The notes under the pieces: model-generated
What the model was told of the DNA's origin: nothing
Seen by the model: only the letters and a program-made list of their open reading frames with translations
The model's database searches: none
Origin: an uncultured Gemmatimonadota bacterium
GTDB taxonomy: Bacteria > Gemmatimonadota > Gemmatimonadetes > Gemmatimonadales > Gemmatimonadaceae
NCBI GenBank assembly: GCA_902826615.1
Contig: CADEFN010000001.1
Coordinates: forward strand, 496,001 to 560,000
Length of the DNA: 64,000 bases
Direction of reading: 5' to 3'
Made by a program: the position numbers and the translations under genes
Part shown: one piece after another, positions 51,305 to 60,443 of the stretch
Numbering within the stretch: the first letter of the stretch is position 1
Layout of the letters: the number at the start of each line of letters is the position of its first letter

Positions 51305-52957
51305 GTGACACGACTCGCGGTCCGGTTTTTTCTGATGGCCGCGGTGGGCAGCGCATTGGCCTGCATCCAGTACGTCTCGCCACCCACGGAAGCCACTGTC
51401 TCGCAACAACTTGCCGCAGTAGAAGGTTTGTACGCCGACGCCCGCGACCTCTACTTTGCGCTCACCGTGGCCGAGGCGGGCGGAAGTGGCAGAAGCGGCA
51501 AAGGGGTGTCTGTTACAGAACTGCGCGGGAGCTGGGAGGCGCTGCGGGACCGCGCCAGCGAACGCCTGGCCGCGATCGATCCTGAGGCATTGGGCGGCGA
51601 GGATCGGCGAGCGTGGGAGACCATGCGCCAGAACCTCACGGCTGATTCGCCGCCACCTGCCCCCGAGCCGGAGCCCTGCCCGGGAGAAAAGGTGGCCTGG
51701 CCTGGCGATGCCGCATCGCTGGCCGGAGTGCTCCACCGATGCCGGGAACGGGCGGCGTCGGCGCTTGTGGTCGGACGCGACCCGGCGCAACTCGGGACCA
51801 TCCTCACGCGGCTGGGAAGTGACACGTCGCGGACGCAACGCAAGGCGTTGTTCGAGGCACTGCGGCCGCTGTGGGAAGAGGCGAATGGTGCGAATACACC
51901 ACTTGGGCCATGGCGTCAGCTGCAGCGACTGCAGGCGACGCGATGGCGGGCGGAGGGGCTTCCATCGGAGCTGGCGGCCCGCTCGTCAGGGATGACGTCC
52001 GCGCAGCTGGAGCCGGCGCTGGTGGCCATGCTCGAGGCGTGGCGTCGGCAGATCCCGGACTCGCTCGTGGAGCCATGGGACTGGTGGTTCGTTCACGGTG
52101 TGGCCGGGCGCCGTCTGTCGCGCGGGCTCACGGTCCGTGAGCTGGACCGGATCACTGAAGCCTACTACGCGTCGTTTGGGGCGTCGCCCATGACGCTTGG
52201 GGTGCGATTCGATCTCACACCACGTGCCGGCAAGTCGCTCGAGACAGAAGCGTACTTCGGCGGATTGTCGCGCCGCACGCGCGACGGTCCCCAGGGCGCG
52301 GAGCCGGTGGTGCTGGCGTCGTTTCGGGAGGGTGGCTTTGCGCACCTGGCCGAACTGCTCGGCGCCACGGGACGCGCTATTCACATGATGGCGATCGACA
52401 CACGGCCGGCCTTTGCCGATTTGCCGGACAGCAGAGCGTTCAGCGAGGCATTGGCTCAGCTCTCGGCGATGGAGGCGTACGAGGGGGCGTGGCAGGTGAA
52501 GTTCCTCGGCGACTCGGCGCAGCTGGGCGAGTCCCTGCGGCTGAAGTACAGCCACGTGATGTTCGATGTGAGCCTGGCGCTCTTCGAGCTTCGCCTGCAG
52601 CGCGACCCGTCGCGCGACCCCAACGCGGAATGGGCTTCCATCGCCGAGCGGTACCTGCGGATTGTTCCGCACCCCGAGTGGTCGTGGTGGGCGATGGACG
52701 GCAGTGTCGTCTCACATCCGGGTGTGGCCACCAGTCGCGCGTTAGGCGCCATGGTGGCAGCAGACCTGCGGGCGGAGGTACTGACGAGGCGCAAAGGCTT
52801 TGTTGCTGGCGGGCCAGCTCTCTACGATTGGTTGGCGAAGGAGCTGTATCAGTATGGACGTTCGCGCCCGTCGCGCGAGGTGCTGGAGCGATTCACCGGG
52901 CACACGGCAGGGCCAGGCGCGCTGATTCAGGAGGTGACGCGCATCCGCCAGCCGTGA
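51305..52957 (+). CDS. Metallopeptidase-like lipoprotein with destroyed HExxH
   Basis: 550 residues from GTG 51305 (SD AGAGGG 6 nt upstream; ATG 51266 is an alternative). Lipoprotein signal ends AAVGSALAC-I. The C-terminal half looks like an M2/M3-type gluzincin: FREGGFAHLAELLGATGRAI followed by HMMAI, where LLHExGHAIH is expected but reads LLGATGRAIH, so both His and the Glu are replaced. AMEAYEGAWQVKFLG and VVSHPGVATSRALGAMVAAD match the conserved post-catalytic helices. It is therefore probably an inactive peptidase fold used for binding. The N-terminal 200 residues are helical and unassigned. Confidence 0.6.
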   Translation: MTRLAVRFFLMAAVGSALACIQYVSPPTEATVSQQLAAVEGLYADARDLYFALTVAEAGGSGRSGKGVSVTELRGSWEALRDRASERLAAIDPEALGGEDRRAWETMRQNLTADSPPPAPEPEPCPGEKVAWPGDAASLAGVLHRCRERAASALVVGRDPAQLGTILTRLGSDTSRTQRKALFEALRPLWEEANGANTPLGPWRQLQRLQATRWRAEGLPSELAARSSGMTSAQLEPALVAMLEAWRRQIPDSLVEPWDWWFVHGVAGRRLSRGLTVRELDRITEAYYASFGASPMTLGVRFDLTPRAGKSLETEAYFGGLSRRTRDGPQGAEPVVLASFREGGFAHLAELLGATGRAIHMMAIDTRPAFADLPDSRAFSEALAQLSAMEAYEGAWQVKFLGDSAQLGESLRLKYSHVMFDVSLALFELRLQRDPSRDPNAEWASIAERYLRIVPHPEWSWWAMDGSVVSHPGVATSRALGAMVAADLRAEVLTRRKGFVAGGPALYDWLAKELYQYGRSRPSREVLERFTGHTAGPGALIQEVTRIRQP

Positions 52958-52969
52958 GGATCACTCGGC

Positions 52970-53806
52970 CTAACGAATGCGCGCCACGTTGCTCCCGGCC
53001 GATCCGAACCGGGCAAGGACCGCAGGATCATGCCCTGGCACCACCAGATCGGGCCGCGACGCGAGGGCGAGCATGCGGGCCTGCGCCGCGAGGTTGCTGA
53101 GGGAGTCGAGCGTCTGCGCAATCGGGCGTCGACCGGCCAGGTTTTCGTAGAGATACGCGTTGTCCGACGCGATGACGGCCGTGCCACCGGCGATGCGGAC
53201 GGAGACAAACTGCGACGCCCATGTGTGCTTGCCCCCGGTGTGGACACGGATACCGGGGCGAATCTCCGTGCCGTCACCCTCGGCAAAGCGAATTCTGCCG
53301 GCGGTGTGCAGCCGCCGGTACAGGGCGGCCACCTCGGGGTCGATGGCGGGTTGCTTTGCCTCACCAGAAGGCCCCACGTAGTAGTCAAACTCCTCACGCT
53401 GCAGCCACACACGCGCGGCAGGAAAACGCTCGACACCATCGGCATGGTCCCAGTGGATGTGTGAGACGATGATGTCAGTCACGCGACCGGGGTCGAATCC
53501 CGCAACACGCAGCGCCGAATCGGGCGTCATGTATCCAGTGGGCTTCCACTGCGTGATGAACTTCTCGCGTGTGAAGCCGGCGTCGACGAGGATGATGTCG
53601 CCATTTGGAGCGCTGAGTGGCCACACCATCATGGCAATATCGAGACGGCGACTGGTGTCGGCCCCGGCAATGAGGCCCCGTACGCGAAAGCCGGGAATGG
53701 TGGCAAACCGGACGGCTGCCACTTCCCAGGTTGCCGGCTCGGGAGAGCGCGTTCGTCCAGCACAGGCCGCGAAGGCGAGGACAACGACAGCAATGAGAGT
53801 GCGCAT
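52970..53806 (-). CDS. Metallo-beta-lactamase-fold hydrolase lipoprotein
   Basis: 278 residues from MRTLIAVVVLAFAACAG (lipobox FAAC-A); the longer open frame upstream has no domain features. The MBL zinc motif is intact: IIVSHIHWDHADGVERF (HxHxDH), HTGGKHTWASQFV (His), VIASDNAYLYENL (Asp) and VVPGHDPAVL (His). The layout is close to N-acyl-homoserine lactonase-like and lactonase-type MBL proteins. It acts in the periplasm, and the substrate is open. It ends CGT-TAG in a GTTAGGC heptamer, convergent with the peptidase-like gene. Confidence 0.88.
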   Translation of the reverse strand: MRTLIAVVVLAFAACAGRTRSPEPATWEVAAVRFATIPGFRVRGLIAGADTSRRLDIAMMVWPLSAPNGDIILVDAGFTREKFITQWKPTGYMTPDSALRVAGFDPGRVTDIIVSHIHWDHADGVERFPAARVWLQREEFDYYVGPSGEAKQPAIDPEVAALYRRLHTAGRIRFAEGDGTEIRPGIRVHTGGKHTWASQFVSVRIAGGTAVIASDNAYLYENLAGRRPIAQTLDSLSNLAAQARMLALASRPDLVVPGHDPAVLARFGSAGSNVARIR

Positions 53807-54060
53807 AACGAGTCCGGGGAGTGGGCTCCCACAATGTGCGTTCCGCCGCGCAATACAGCTACCAGACCGATGGCTCAGCACCGCGGGCCGGTGCCCGTGC
53901 AGCTCACGCGACTGCCGTCGGCCGAGAGCTTGTTGCGCCATCGCGATAGACGACATTGCCGCCGTTGTTTCGGAGCACCTTGTTGTAAAGGGCGCCAGCT
54001 CCGGATAACACTTGTGGCAGTTGTGCATCCCTCTCCCGAATGCCCAACCAAAGAACACAA

Positions 54061-55383
54061 ATGCCGAATCACGTTGCCGTTGTCGCGCTGCTGGCTATCC
54101 CATCTCTGAACGCCCCTCGGCTGGAGGCACAACCTCAAGCCACAACGGTGTTGGTGGGGGCCACCGTCATTGATGGGACCGGTGCGCCGGGGAAAGCCGG
54201 TCAGACGATCGTCATGACGGGCGGGAAGGTCGCAGCACTCTTTGCTGACGGCCGTGGACGCTTACCTGTGGGGGCGGTCGTGCACGATCTGCGCGGCAAG
54301 TTCGTCATCCCGGGACTCATCGACGGTCATGTGCATGTCGCCACCGATCCGTCCGGGCGTGACGCCAGCGCGCGGGCGCGACTCGGACAGGCCCTGAGCG
54401 GAGGGGTGACGACGGTTCGCGATATGGCGGGGGACGCCGTCGCACTCGCGGAGCTGGCCGCAGAATGCCGCGACGCCACCCACACCTGCCCGCGCCTCTT
54501 TTACGCTGCCCTGTTTGCCGGTCCCACTTTCTTCACGGACCCGCGGGCGAAGGCATCGGCGCACGGAGGCACTCCGGGAGGGCAGCCATGGCAACGGGCC
54601 ATCACGCCGTCCACGGACCTCGTCAGCGCCATCAGGGAGGCGAAGGCCACGGGAGCCACGGGCATCAAGATGTACGCTGACCTCAACGCAGACCTTGCGA
54701 CGGCCCTCACGCGAGAGGCACACAAGCAGGGGATGCAAGTGTGGGCGCACGCGACGCTGTATCCCGCGCGCCCCAGTGAGCTGGCGCGGGCTGGCGTGCA
54801 GGGACTCTCACACACCATGCTCCTGGCGTGGGACGTCGATCCCGACATGCCAGCGCGCTACGCCGATCGCACTCCACGCGCCCCATATGAGAACGTTCCG
54901 GCCGACAGTCCTGCACTTATCAGTTTGTTCGGCACGATGAAGACGCACAATACCATTCTTGACGCCACGTTGTGGGTGACACAGCAGATCGAAGGCGCAC
55001 CGGCCGGTGCTGGTGGCTTTGCGGAGCCGCGACGTGCCGCGGCATGGGCCTTCGATGTCACCGGTCGTGCGCACGCCACAGGCGTGAAAGTGGGGGCAGG
55101 CACGGACGGTTTGGTCGACCGCTCCCCGGACGGGCTGCCGAACATCCACACGGAAATGGAGCTCCTCGTCACGCGGGCGGGACTCACGCCCCTCGAAGCC
55201 ATTCGTTCGGCCACGTCCATCAACGCCGAACTCCTCGGTCGTTCGGCAGACCTTGGCCGGATTGCTCCGGGCATGTGGGCCGACCTGGTGGTGCTCGACG
55301 CAGATCCGGCGCGCGACATTCGCAACAGCCGACGGATCGCAGCGGTGTACAAGGCTGGCGTGCGCCACCAGGCAAGCCGTTAG
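54061..55383 (+). CDS. Exported imidazolonepropionase-like amidohydrolase
   Basis: 440 residues from ATG 54061, with a weak signal (HVAVVALLAIPSLNAPRLEA-Q). Amidohydrolase superfamily: LVGATVIDGTGAP, FVIPGLIDGHVHVATD (HxH), SGGVTTVRDMAGD, GIKMYADLN (Lys), VWAHATLYP and LSHTML (His), GAGTDGLVDR (Asp) and LGRIAPGMWADLVVLDADP. It is a TIM-barrel metal-dependent hydrolase, probably cleaving a cyclic amide or dipeptide outside the cytoplasm. It ends CGT-TAG in a GTTAGGC heptamer. The sigma-factor gene begins 34 nt later. Confidence 0.9.
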   Translation: MPNHVAVVALLAIPSLNAPRLEAQPQATTVLVGATVIDGTGAPGKAGQTIVMTGGKVAALFADGRGRLPVGAVVHDLRGKFVIPGLIDGHVHVATDPSGRDASARARLGQALSGGVTTVRDMAGDAVALAELAAECRDATHTCPRLFYAALFAGPTFFTDPRAKASAHGGTPGGQPWQRAITPSTDLVSAIREAKATGATGIKMYADLNADLATALTREAHKQGMQVWAHATLYPARPSELARAGVQGLSHTMLLAWDVDPDMPARYADRTPRAPYENVPADSPALISLFGTMKTHNTILDATLWVTQQIEGAPAGAGGFAEPRRAAAWAFDVTGRAHATGVKVGAGTDGLVDRSPDGLPNIHTEMELLVTRAGLTPLEAIRSATSINAELLGRSADLGRIAPGMWADLVVLDADPARDIRNSRRIAAVYKAGVRHQASR

Positions 55384-55417
55384 GCATGTACGGCACCAAT
55401 GACCGCGCCACGCTTTC

Positions 55418-55954
55418 GTGACCGACACCTCTCATCCGGTCCGCTCAGTTGCCCACGAGGTCGTCGCGGCCCAGGGGGGCGATCGCGACGCCTTCGGGCG
55501 TCTGTACCAGCATTATCAGCCCATGGTGCACGCCGTGATCCTCGCCCACGCCGACCGTGCCGATGTGGACGACCTGGTGCACGAGGTGTTTGCCCGCGCG
55601 CTCGTCGCCATCCGCTCCGTTCGCGATCCGGACGCAATCGGCGGATGGTTGTGCAGCATGGCACGCAATGAGGCCCGCATGCGGGGCCGCGTCGTGAAGC
55701 GCCTGGCGCCCCTGGAGGACAACACACCAGCAGCTACTCCGCATCCCGAGGTGCAGCTGGACGCCGACCGTGCGTTGCAGGCGATTCGGACGCTGCCGGA
55801 GGCGTACAAGGAGCCCCTCCTGCTGCGGCTGGTGTATGGCATGTCCGGGCCGGAAATCGCCGAGCGCATGGGGATGACCCACGGCGCCCTGCGGGTCAAC
55901 CTGCATCGCGGCATGAGCCTGCTGCGATCGACGCTCGGGGTGGAGTTACCATGA
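55418..55954 (+). CDS. ECF-type RNA polymerase sigma factor
   Basis: 178 residues from GTG 55418. Region 2: DAFGRLYQHYQPMVHAVIL and DVDDLVHEVFARALVAIRSV; region 4: LRLVYGMSGPEIAERMGMTH followed by GALRVNLHRGMSLLRSTL. It directs RNA polymerase to a specific regulon. The next gene starts within its stop codon (ATGA) and encodes a membrane FecR-like protein, the likely regulator. Target genes are not obvious nearby. Confidence 0.92.
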   Translation: MTDTSHPVRSVAHEVVAAQGGDRDAFGRLYQHYQPMVHAVILAHADRADVDDLVHEVFARALVAIRSVRDPDAIGGWLCSMARNEARMRGRVVKRLAPLEDNTPAATPHPEVQLDADRALQAIRTLPEAYKEPLLLRLVYGMSGPEIAERMGMTHGALRVNLHRGMSLLRSTLGVELP

Positions 55955-57024
55955 CGAGCCCCGAGAAAGAGGACTATCTGTGGGACCGGAAGGGCGCCGC
56001 TGACCCCGTCGTGCACCAGCTCGAGCAGGCGCTGCGTCCCATGCGACAAGCGGCGGACGCCCAGCAGGCGATCGAGCGTCGTGCGCGCCGGCTTCGCCCC
56101 GTGCGTTGGTGGATCCCGGCCGGAATCGCTGCGACCCTGCTGCTGGCGCTCGGCACCGCGTGGGTGGCTACCGCACCCGTGCCCTGGTCGACTCAAACGA
56201 TCCGCGGCAGGCCACGGATCGACGTGGTGCAGCAGTCAACCGAAGGAGTCGTCACGGAACGACGCACCATCGAGACCCCAGCCGGGTCGGAGGTTCGCGT
56301 CCACGTGGGTCGTATCGGCCAGGTTTTGGTTGGACCCGGCTCGCGGTTGTACATCGATGGCGCCGGTGCGGGCGCTCGCACGCTTCTACTCGAGCGTGGA
56401 TCCCTTGTGGCACGCATCAGTGCAGCGCCTGGCGACTTTGTGGTCAACACTCCGTCTGCAAAAGCCGTCGACCTGGGATGTGTGTATCGCCTCACGGTCG
56501 ACAGCGCGGGGAATGGATCCCTGGTGGTGGTGGAAGGGGCGGTGCGACTCGAGGCGCACGGGATCACGGTCACGGCGCCTGCCGGGCACGAGGCGTCGAT
56601 CCTGAATGGGGGCCGGCTCGGCTTGCCGCGATCGCTCGATGCGACAATGGAGCAGCGTGCCGTGGTTAACGAGATCGACACACTGGGGGTAACCCCGGCA
56701 CGAGTGGCGCATTTGCTGCGGCTCGCGGACGCATCGAGCGTTGTCACGCTCTGGCATCTCCTGCAACGAGTCACTGGCGATGAACGCCGCAATGTCGTGG
56801 AACGCCTGGTGCGATATGTACCTGCGCCACCCGGAGTGTTACCCGAGTCGCTGTGGAGCAACGACGGCCCGTCGATGAAACGGTGGGAGGCGCTGGTGAT
56901 GCCGGGTTCGACCAACGCCAGCACCTGGTGGCGCCGTGAAATGGCGCGGCGTGGCTTCGGCACAAAGCCGACCCTGCCGCTGGACGTGCCGAGCCTGCCC
57001 GTTCAGGGAAGCATCAGGCGATGA
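55951..57024 (+). CDS. FecR-like membrane regulator of the ECF sigma factor
   Basis: 357 residues. The N-terminus (DYLWDRKGAADPVVHQLEQA) replaces a classic anti-sigma zinc domain. One membrane helix near residues 52-73 (PAGIAATLLLALGTAWVATA) is followed by a periplasmic FecR domain (IETPAGSEVRVHVGRIGQVL, LLLERGSLVARISAAPGDFV and SLVVVEGAVRLEAHGITVTA). About 120 C-terminal residues form an extra helical part (VNEIDTLGVTPARVAHLLRL) ending in a Pro-rich tail. It probably restrains the sigma factor until a periplasmic signal arrives. No TonB receptor gene is adjacent. Its end overlaps the convergent methyltransferase gene by 11 nt. Confidence 0.85.
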   Translation: MTSPEKEDYLWDRKGAADPVVHQLEQALRPMRQAADAQQAIERRARRLRPVRWWIPAGIAATLLLALGTAWVATAPVPWSTQTIRGRPRIDVVQQSTEGVVTERRTIETPAGSEVRVHVGRIGQVLVGPGSRLYIDGAGAGARTLLLERGSLVARISAAPGDFVVNTPSAKAVDLGCVYRLTVDSAGNGSLVVVEGAVRLEAHGITVTAPAGHEASILNGGRLGLPRSLDATMEQRAVVNEIDTLGVTPARVAHLLRLADASSVVTLWHLLQRVTGDERRNVVERLVRYVPAPPGVLPESLWSNDGPSMKRWEALVMPGSTNASTWWRREMARRGFGTKPTLPLDVPSLPVQGSIRR

Positions 57025-57685
57025 CGAGTGCCAATGTCACGCCGTCGTACCCTTTGCTTCCCACCATCTGGATGGTCGTCGCCTGCACCCGAGGCTCCTT
57101 GGCGACGAGCGCATGAAAGGCGCGCACCCCTTGCACGTTCGCGTCGGGACTCGCGGGATCGACCACCGCTCCTTCACGTACGGTGTTGTCGGCGACGATG
57201 AGTGTGCCCGGCGCGGAGAGTGCGATCGCGTGTTCCCAGTAGGCCGGATAGCCCACCTTGTCGGCATCAATGAAAACCAGGTCAAAGGGGCCGGCCCCCT
57301 GACGACGGAGCTCGGCCAGCGATTCCGCCGCCGGCCCGACGCACACGTCGACGCGATCGGCGAGCCCTGCATCAGCAAGGTTGGCCCGCGCCACCTCGGC
57401 ATGATGAGCGCTCAGTTCGAGCGTCACCACCCGTCCCCCGGGCTGGAGCCCCCGAGTCAGCCAGGTCGTGCTGTATCCGCCTAACGTGCCGACTTCGAGC
57501 ACGCGTTGTGCGCGCCTGAGTCGTACCAACATCTCCAGCAAACGACCCAGCGGAGGTGTGACGGCAATCTCCGGCAGCCCGGCCGACCGACTGCGCACGA
57601 CTCCGGCCTCGAGCGCAACATCCGGCGGGAAAAAGAGCGCCGCGATGTAGTCGTCAACCTGCGACCAGCGCGCCGTATCACTCAT
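57014..57685 (-). CDS. SAM-dependent O-methyltransferase (class I, family 3)
   Basis: 223 residues. LLEMLVRLRRAQRVLEVGTL and GGYSTTWLTRGLQPG form motif I, VVTLELSAHHAEVARANLAD holds the acidic residue that binds SAM ribose, and PFDLVFIDADKVGYPAYWEH carries the metal-binding Asp, with NTVREGAVVD as the second ligand region. It is the catechol/caffeoyl-CoA O-methyltransferase-like family. The substrate is unknown. Its ATG overlaps the stop of the M14 gene by one base (TGATG), so the two are translationally coupled. Confidence 0.9.
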   Translation of the reverse strand: MSDTARWSQVDDYIAALFFPPDVALEAGVVRSRSAGLPEIAVTPPLGRLLEMLVRLRRAQRVLEVGTLGGYSTTWLTRGLQPGGRVVTLELSAHHAEVARANLADAGLADRVDVCVGPAAESLAELRRQGAGPFDLVFIDADKVGYPAYWEHAIALSAPGTLIVADNTVREGAVVDPASPDANVQGVRAFHALVAKEPRVQATTIQMVGSKGYDGVTLALVIA

Positions 57686-60294
57686 CAGAAGCTTCCACCG
57701 AGCAAGACAGCGTTGCCAAAGATGGGCAGCAATCCACGGAAGAGGTCGCGAAAGTTGACGTCGTGCGCAAAGGCAATCACACGCCCACGTCCCACCCGTT
57801 CGGTCCAGAGCCAGGGTGACAACGCAATCTTCTCCGGCATCTCCGGCCAGAAGTAACCAGCGAGCCGCACGCGCTCCTTGGGCGCAAAACGAATCACGGC
57901 TTCACCCGCTGTGAGATCCTTCGGTACGGTGAGGATCCGGTCGGAGTTGGCGTAGACCGGAATCTCGCTCTCCATCACGCCGGCAAGCAGCGGAGACAAT
58001 GTGTCCACGGTCGCGCGAGCGATGACGCCGGGAAGTCCCGCTTGGAGTGGCGCACCGCCAGCACTGTCGGCGCGTGTGGAGTCACGACGCACGCGAACAC
58101 GCACAAGACGGGTACTCTCCTGCGCCAGCCAGCTGGTGGCGGCATCGAGCGTGATCAGGACACCACCGTTGCGCACCCAGGTGGCTAACGCGGCCTTGCC
58201 CCCCTCGCCGAGCACGCGATCGAGCGCTCCACCCTGCACGGCCGGCATGATGAGCACATCAAACCCCTCGAGCCCACTCGCCACGAAGCTCGCGTCGACC
58301 AGCGTGGTCGGGTAGCCCAGGCGCTGATCCATGGCGTACCAGGCAAACCCCCACGAACCGCCGCTCACAGGAGCGCCCGAAAGCAGCGCCACTTTAGGTG
58401 GCGCGAGGTAACGCACCGAGTTGGAGCCGAGGTCGGTGCCTTCGTCCACACCCGCCGAGGCGATCGTGTACACCGCCGCTCCGGCCTGGGTTGCCCGCTC
58501 GGCGACCACGTCATGAATGGACGAATCGTTCATCGCCACGCGTACCAGAAAGGCGCCCTTGGGAAAGCGCTTTCCGCCTGACGAGAACGCACGAGGCGCG
58601 TGCCAGACCTTGACCGAGTCCTTGAGCAGCGACGCGAGGAGGCGGTTGGACGCCTCCGAGCCGGGCTCAAAGGCGTAGCCATACTGCGCACGGCGCGTGG
58701 GAGGCATGGCCTCACGCGCCAATTCGCCTAACGGCGTGAGGCCGCCGGGCACCGTGCGGGTGTGCCAGGCCTTCACCCGATGGGCGTATGGCATGGACCA
58801 GGCCGTGATGTCATAGAAGCGGTTGCCTTGCCCGGTTCGGCGCAGCTCGAGTTCGGTGCGAATGAAGGCGGAGTCGAGTTCGGCGTCGGGTTCGAGGAGC
58901 GCCTTGGCCAGGTGTCCCTGCGGCTGCGCGAGGTCTACCACGAACGAACCGGCGCGGACGCGTGTGCTCACCGCCGCCGTCTTCTCACCGAACAGGGTGG
59001 CATCACGAAGGTCGGCATCACTCGTCAGGCGCTGCACATCAATGCCGTTGGCCTTGAGCTTGAGCGCGAGCGAGTCGGCGCGGCCCTGCAGGTCACGCTC
59101 CAGCACAATGGCCCGCATGGGTCCGGCGGCGTGAATGGTGATCGCGTCGCGTCGTGACTTGGCGTAGTCGCTCACCAGCTCCGTGCGTCGTCGCGCCGAG
59201 GTGCGCACCGTGGCCCATTCGGCGCTGTAGTGCTCCCATGCGGCCTGGCGGAGTGTGCGCAGTGTGCCGTCGTTGCGGCGAACACCTCCGCCTGACGAGG
59301 AGGCCGATTCGAACAACATGCCGATGGAGCCTGTCAGCATCGGCCAGCCTTCGCCGTAGCCCGGATAGAACGAGTCGTAGCCCTCACGCCGGAAGTATGA
59401 CCACCCATGTTTGTCGAACTCGGCGCCATGGGCGGCGGCGAAGATGTCAAACCATTTGAAGAGGTGGCGCGGGTTGTTCTTGTTGTCGGGCTCGCGTGGC
59501 GGTGCAAAGTAGAAGGTGGCGCTCGATCCCTGCTCATGCAGGTCGACCGCGACGTGCGGCATCCACTTGAGATAACTGGCCACACGTCCGCGTGTTTCGG
59601 GGTGCGACATGATGAACCAGTCGCGATTGAGATCAAACGAGTAGTGACTGGTGCGCGGGCCGGGCCATGAGCCGGCGTTGTTGAGCGCATTGCCTTCACT
59701 CGGCAGGCTCTGGAAACTCCAGGTGCGTTCGATGTCGTGGGTGTGCCGCTCGCGCCCGTCGGGGTTCTGGTTGGGGTCGATGAGGACGATGGTGCTGTCG
59801 AGTGCCATGCGTGTTTCGGCGTCGGTGCCTGCTGCGAGCTGGTAGAGCAGCGCCAGCCCCGCCTCCACGCCCGAGGCCTCACCACCATGCACCGAGTGGG
59901 CGAGCCAGACCACCGCCGGAAGGCGTTGTGTGGACGCGGCAACGTCAGCCGCCGAGGCGCTTCGTGGATCGGCCACGCGCTGGGCGTCGCGCTGCAACTC
60001 GGCGAGGCGGGCGTGATTGGCCTCGGAGGTGACCGTGAGGAGGAACATCTCGCGTCCCTCGAACGACCGGGCAACGGTGTCCACCTTTACCCGACGAGAC
60101 GCAGCGGCGACGCGCTCGATGTATCGCGTCATGGCCCGATGCGACGTGAACCGCTGACCGATGTCGTAGCCGAGTACGGCCCGTGGCGTAGGCACGGCCG
60201 GATCGTACGTTCGGCCAGCCTCGGTAAAGGCATGTTGCGCCGCACATGGGGAGGCGCAGAGCACCACGGCAGCAACGGAGCGCAGGAAGCTCAT
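57685..60294 (-). CDS. Exported M14 zinc carboxypeptidase with long C-terminal part
   Basis: 869 residues with a signal (LRSVAAVVLCASPCAA-Q). Zinc ligands: HSVHGGE (His136-xx-Glu139) and VAVDLHEQG (His253); LIDPNQNPDGRERHTHD and SFDLNRDWF are substrate-side motifs. The catalytic Glu is probably in GMLFESASSSGGG. The C-terminal half (VALLSGAPVSGGSWGFAWYA, EGFDVLIMPAVQGGALDRVL, GGVLITLDAATSWLA) has a glutamine-amidotransferase-like Rossmann character, seen in large bacterial M14 proteins. It acts on peptides in the periplasm. The coupled methyltransferase gene follows. Confidence 0.9.
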   Translation of the reverse strand: MSFLRSVAAVVLCASPCAAQHAFTEAGRTYDPAVPTPRAVLGYDIGQRFTSHRAMTRYIERVAAASRRVKVDTVARSFEGREMFLLTVTSEANHARLAELQRDAQRVADPRSASAADVAASTQRLPAVVWLAHSVHGGEASGVEAGLALLYQLAAGTDAETRMALDSTIVLIDPNQNPDGRERHTHDIERTWSFQSLPSEGNALNNAGSWPGPRTSHYSFDLNRDWFIMSHPETRGRVASYLKWMPHVAVDLHEQGSSATFYFAPPREPDNKNNPRHLFKWFDIFAAAHGAEFDKHGWSYFRREGYDSFYPGYGEGWPMLTGSIGMLFESASSSGGGVRRNDGTLRTLRQAAWEHYSAEWATVRTSARRRTELVSDYAKSRRDAITIHAAGPMRAIVLERDLQGRADSLALKLKANGIDVQRLTSDADLRDATLFGEKTAAVSTRVRAGSFVVDLAQPQGHLAKALLEPDAELDSAFIRTELELRRTGQGNRFYDITAWSMPYAHRVKAWHTRTVPGGLTPLGELAREAMPPTRRAQYGYAFEPGSEASNRLLASLLKDSVKVWHAPRAFSSGGKRFPKGAFLVRVAMNDSSIHDVVAERATQAGAAVYTIASAGVDEGTDLGSNSVRYLAPPKVALLSGAPVSGGSWGFAWYAMDQRLGYPTTLVDASFVASGLEGFDVLIMPAVQGGALDRVLGEGGKAALATWVRNGGVLITLDAATSWLAQESTRLVRVRVRRDSTRADSAGGAPLQAGLPGVIARATVDTLSPLLAGVMESEIPVYANSDRILTVPKDLTAGEAVIRFAPKERVRLAGYFWPEMPEKIALSPWLWTERVGRGRVIAFAHDVNFRDLFRGLLPIFGNAVLLGGSF

Positions 60295-60443
60295 CGAATC
60301 GAAGGTTGCAGTGAAGTGAGCAAGCTATCGGGCGACAGGAGCGTCGACCATCCAGAGTTGCGTCTCTAGGGCCCAGGCGTAGGTTGCCATTGTAGGCTCT
60401 TGCGTCGCGTCTCGCGTCCCCGCCCTCGCTGCCCTCATAAACA

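Larger units (their letters stand above)
244..58732. repeat. Dispersed heptamer GTTAGGC/GCCTAAC, 27 copies
   Basis: Start positions by manual scan: GTTAGGC on plus at 1907, 8831, 9185, 11294, 12221, 12430, 21307, 33523, 43398, 47672, 52741, 55379; GCCTAAC on plus at 244, 1329, 4011, 16453, 17047, 17314, 24808, 25441, 27792, 29139, 44007, 48986, 52968, 57479, 58726. Fourteen are read as Leu-Gly, five as Pro-Asn, seven provide an Arg-TAG stop, one is intergenic. Flanks are usually C or G on both sides (CGTTAGGCG). Significance and function are not established. Confidence 0.7.
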
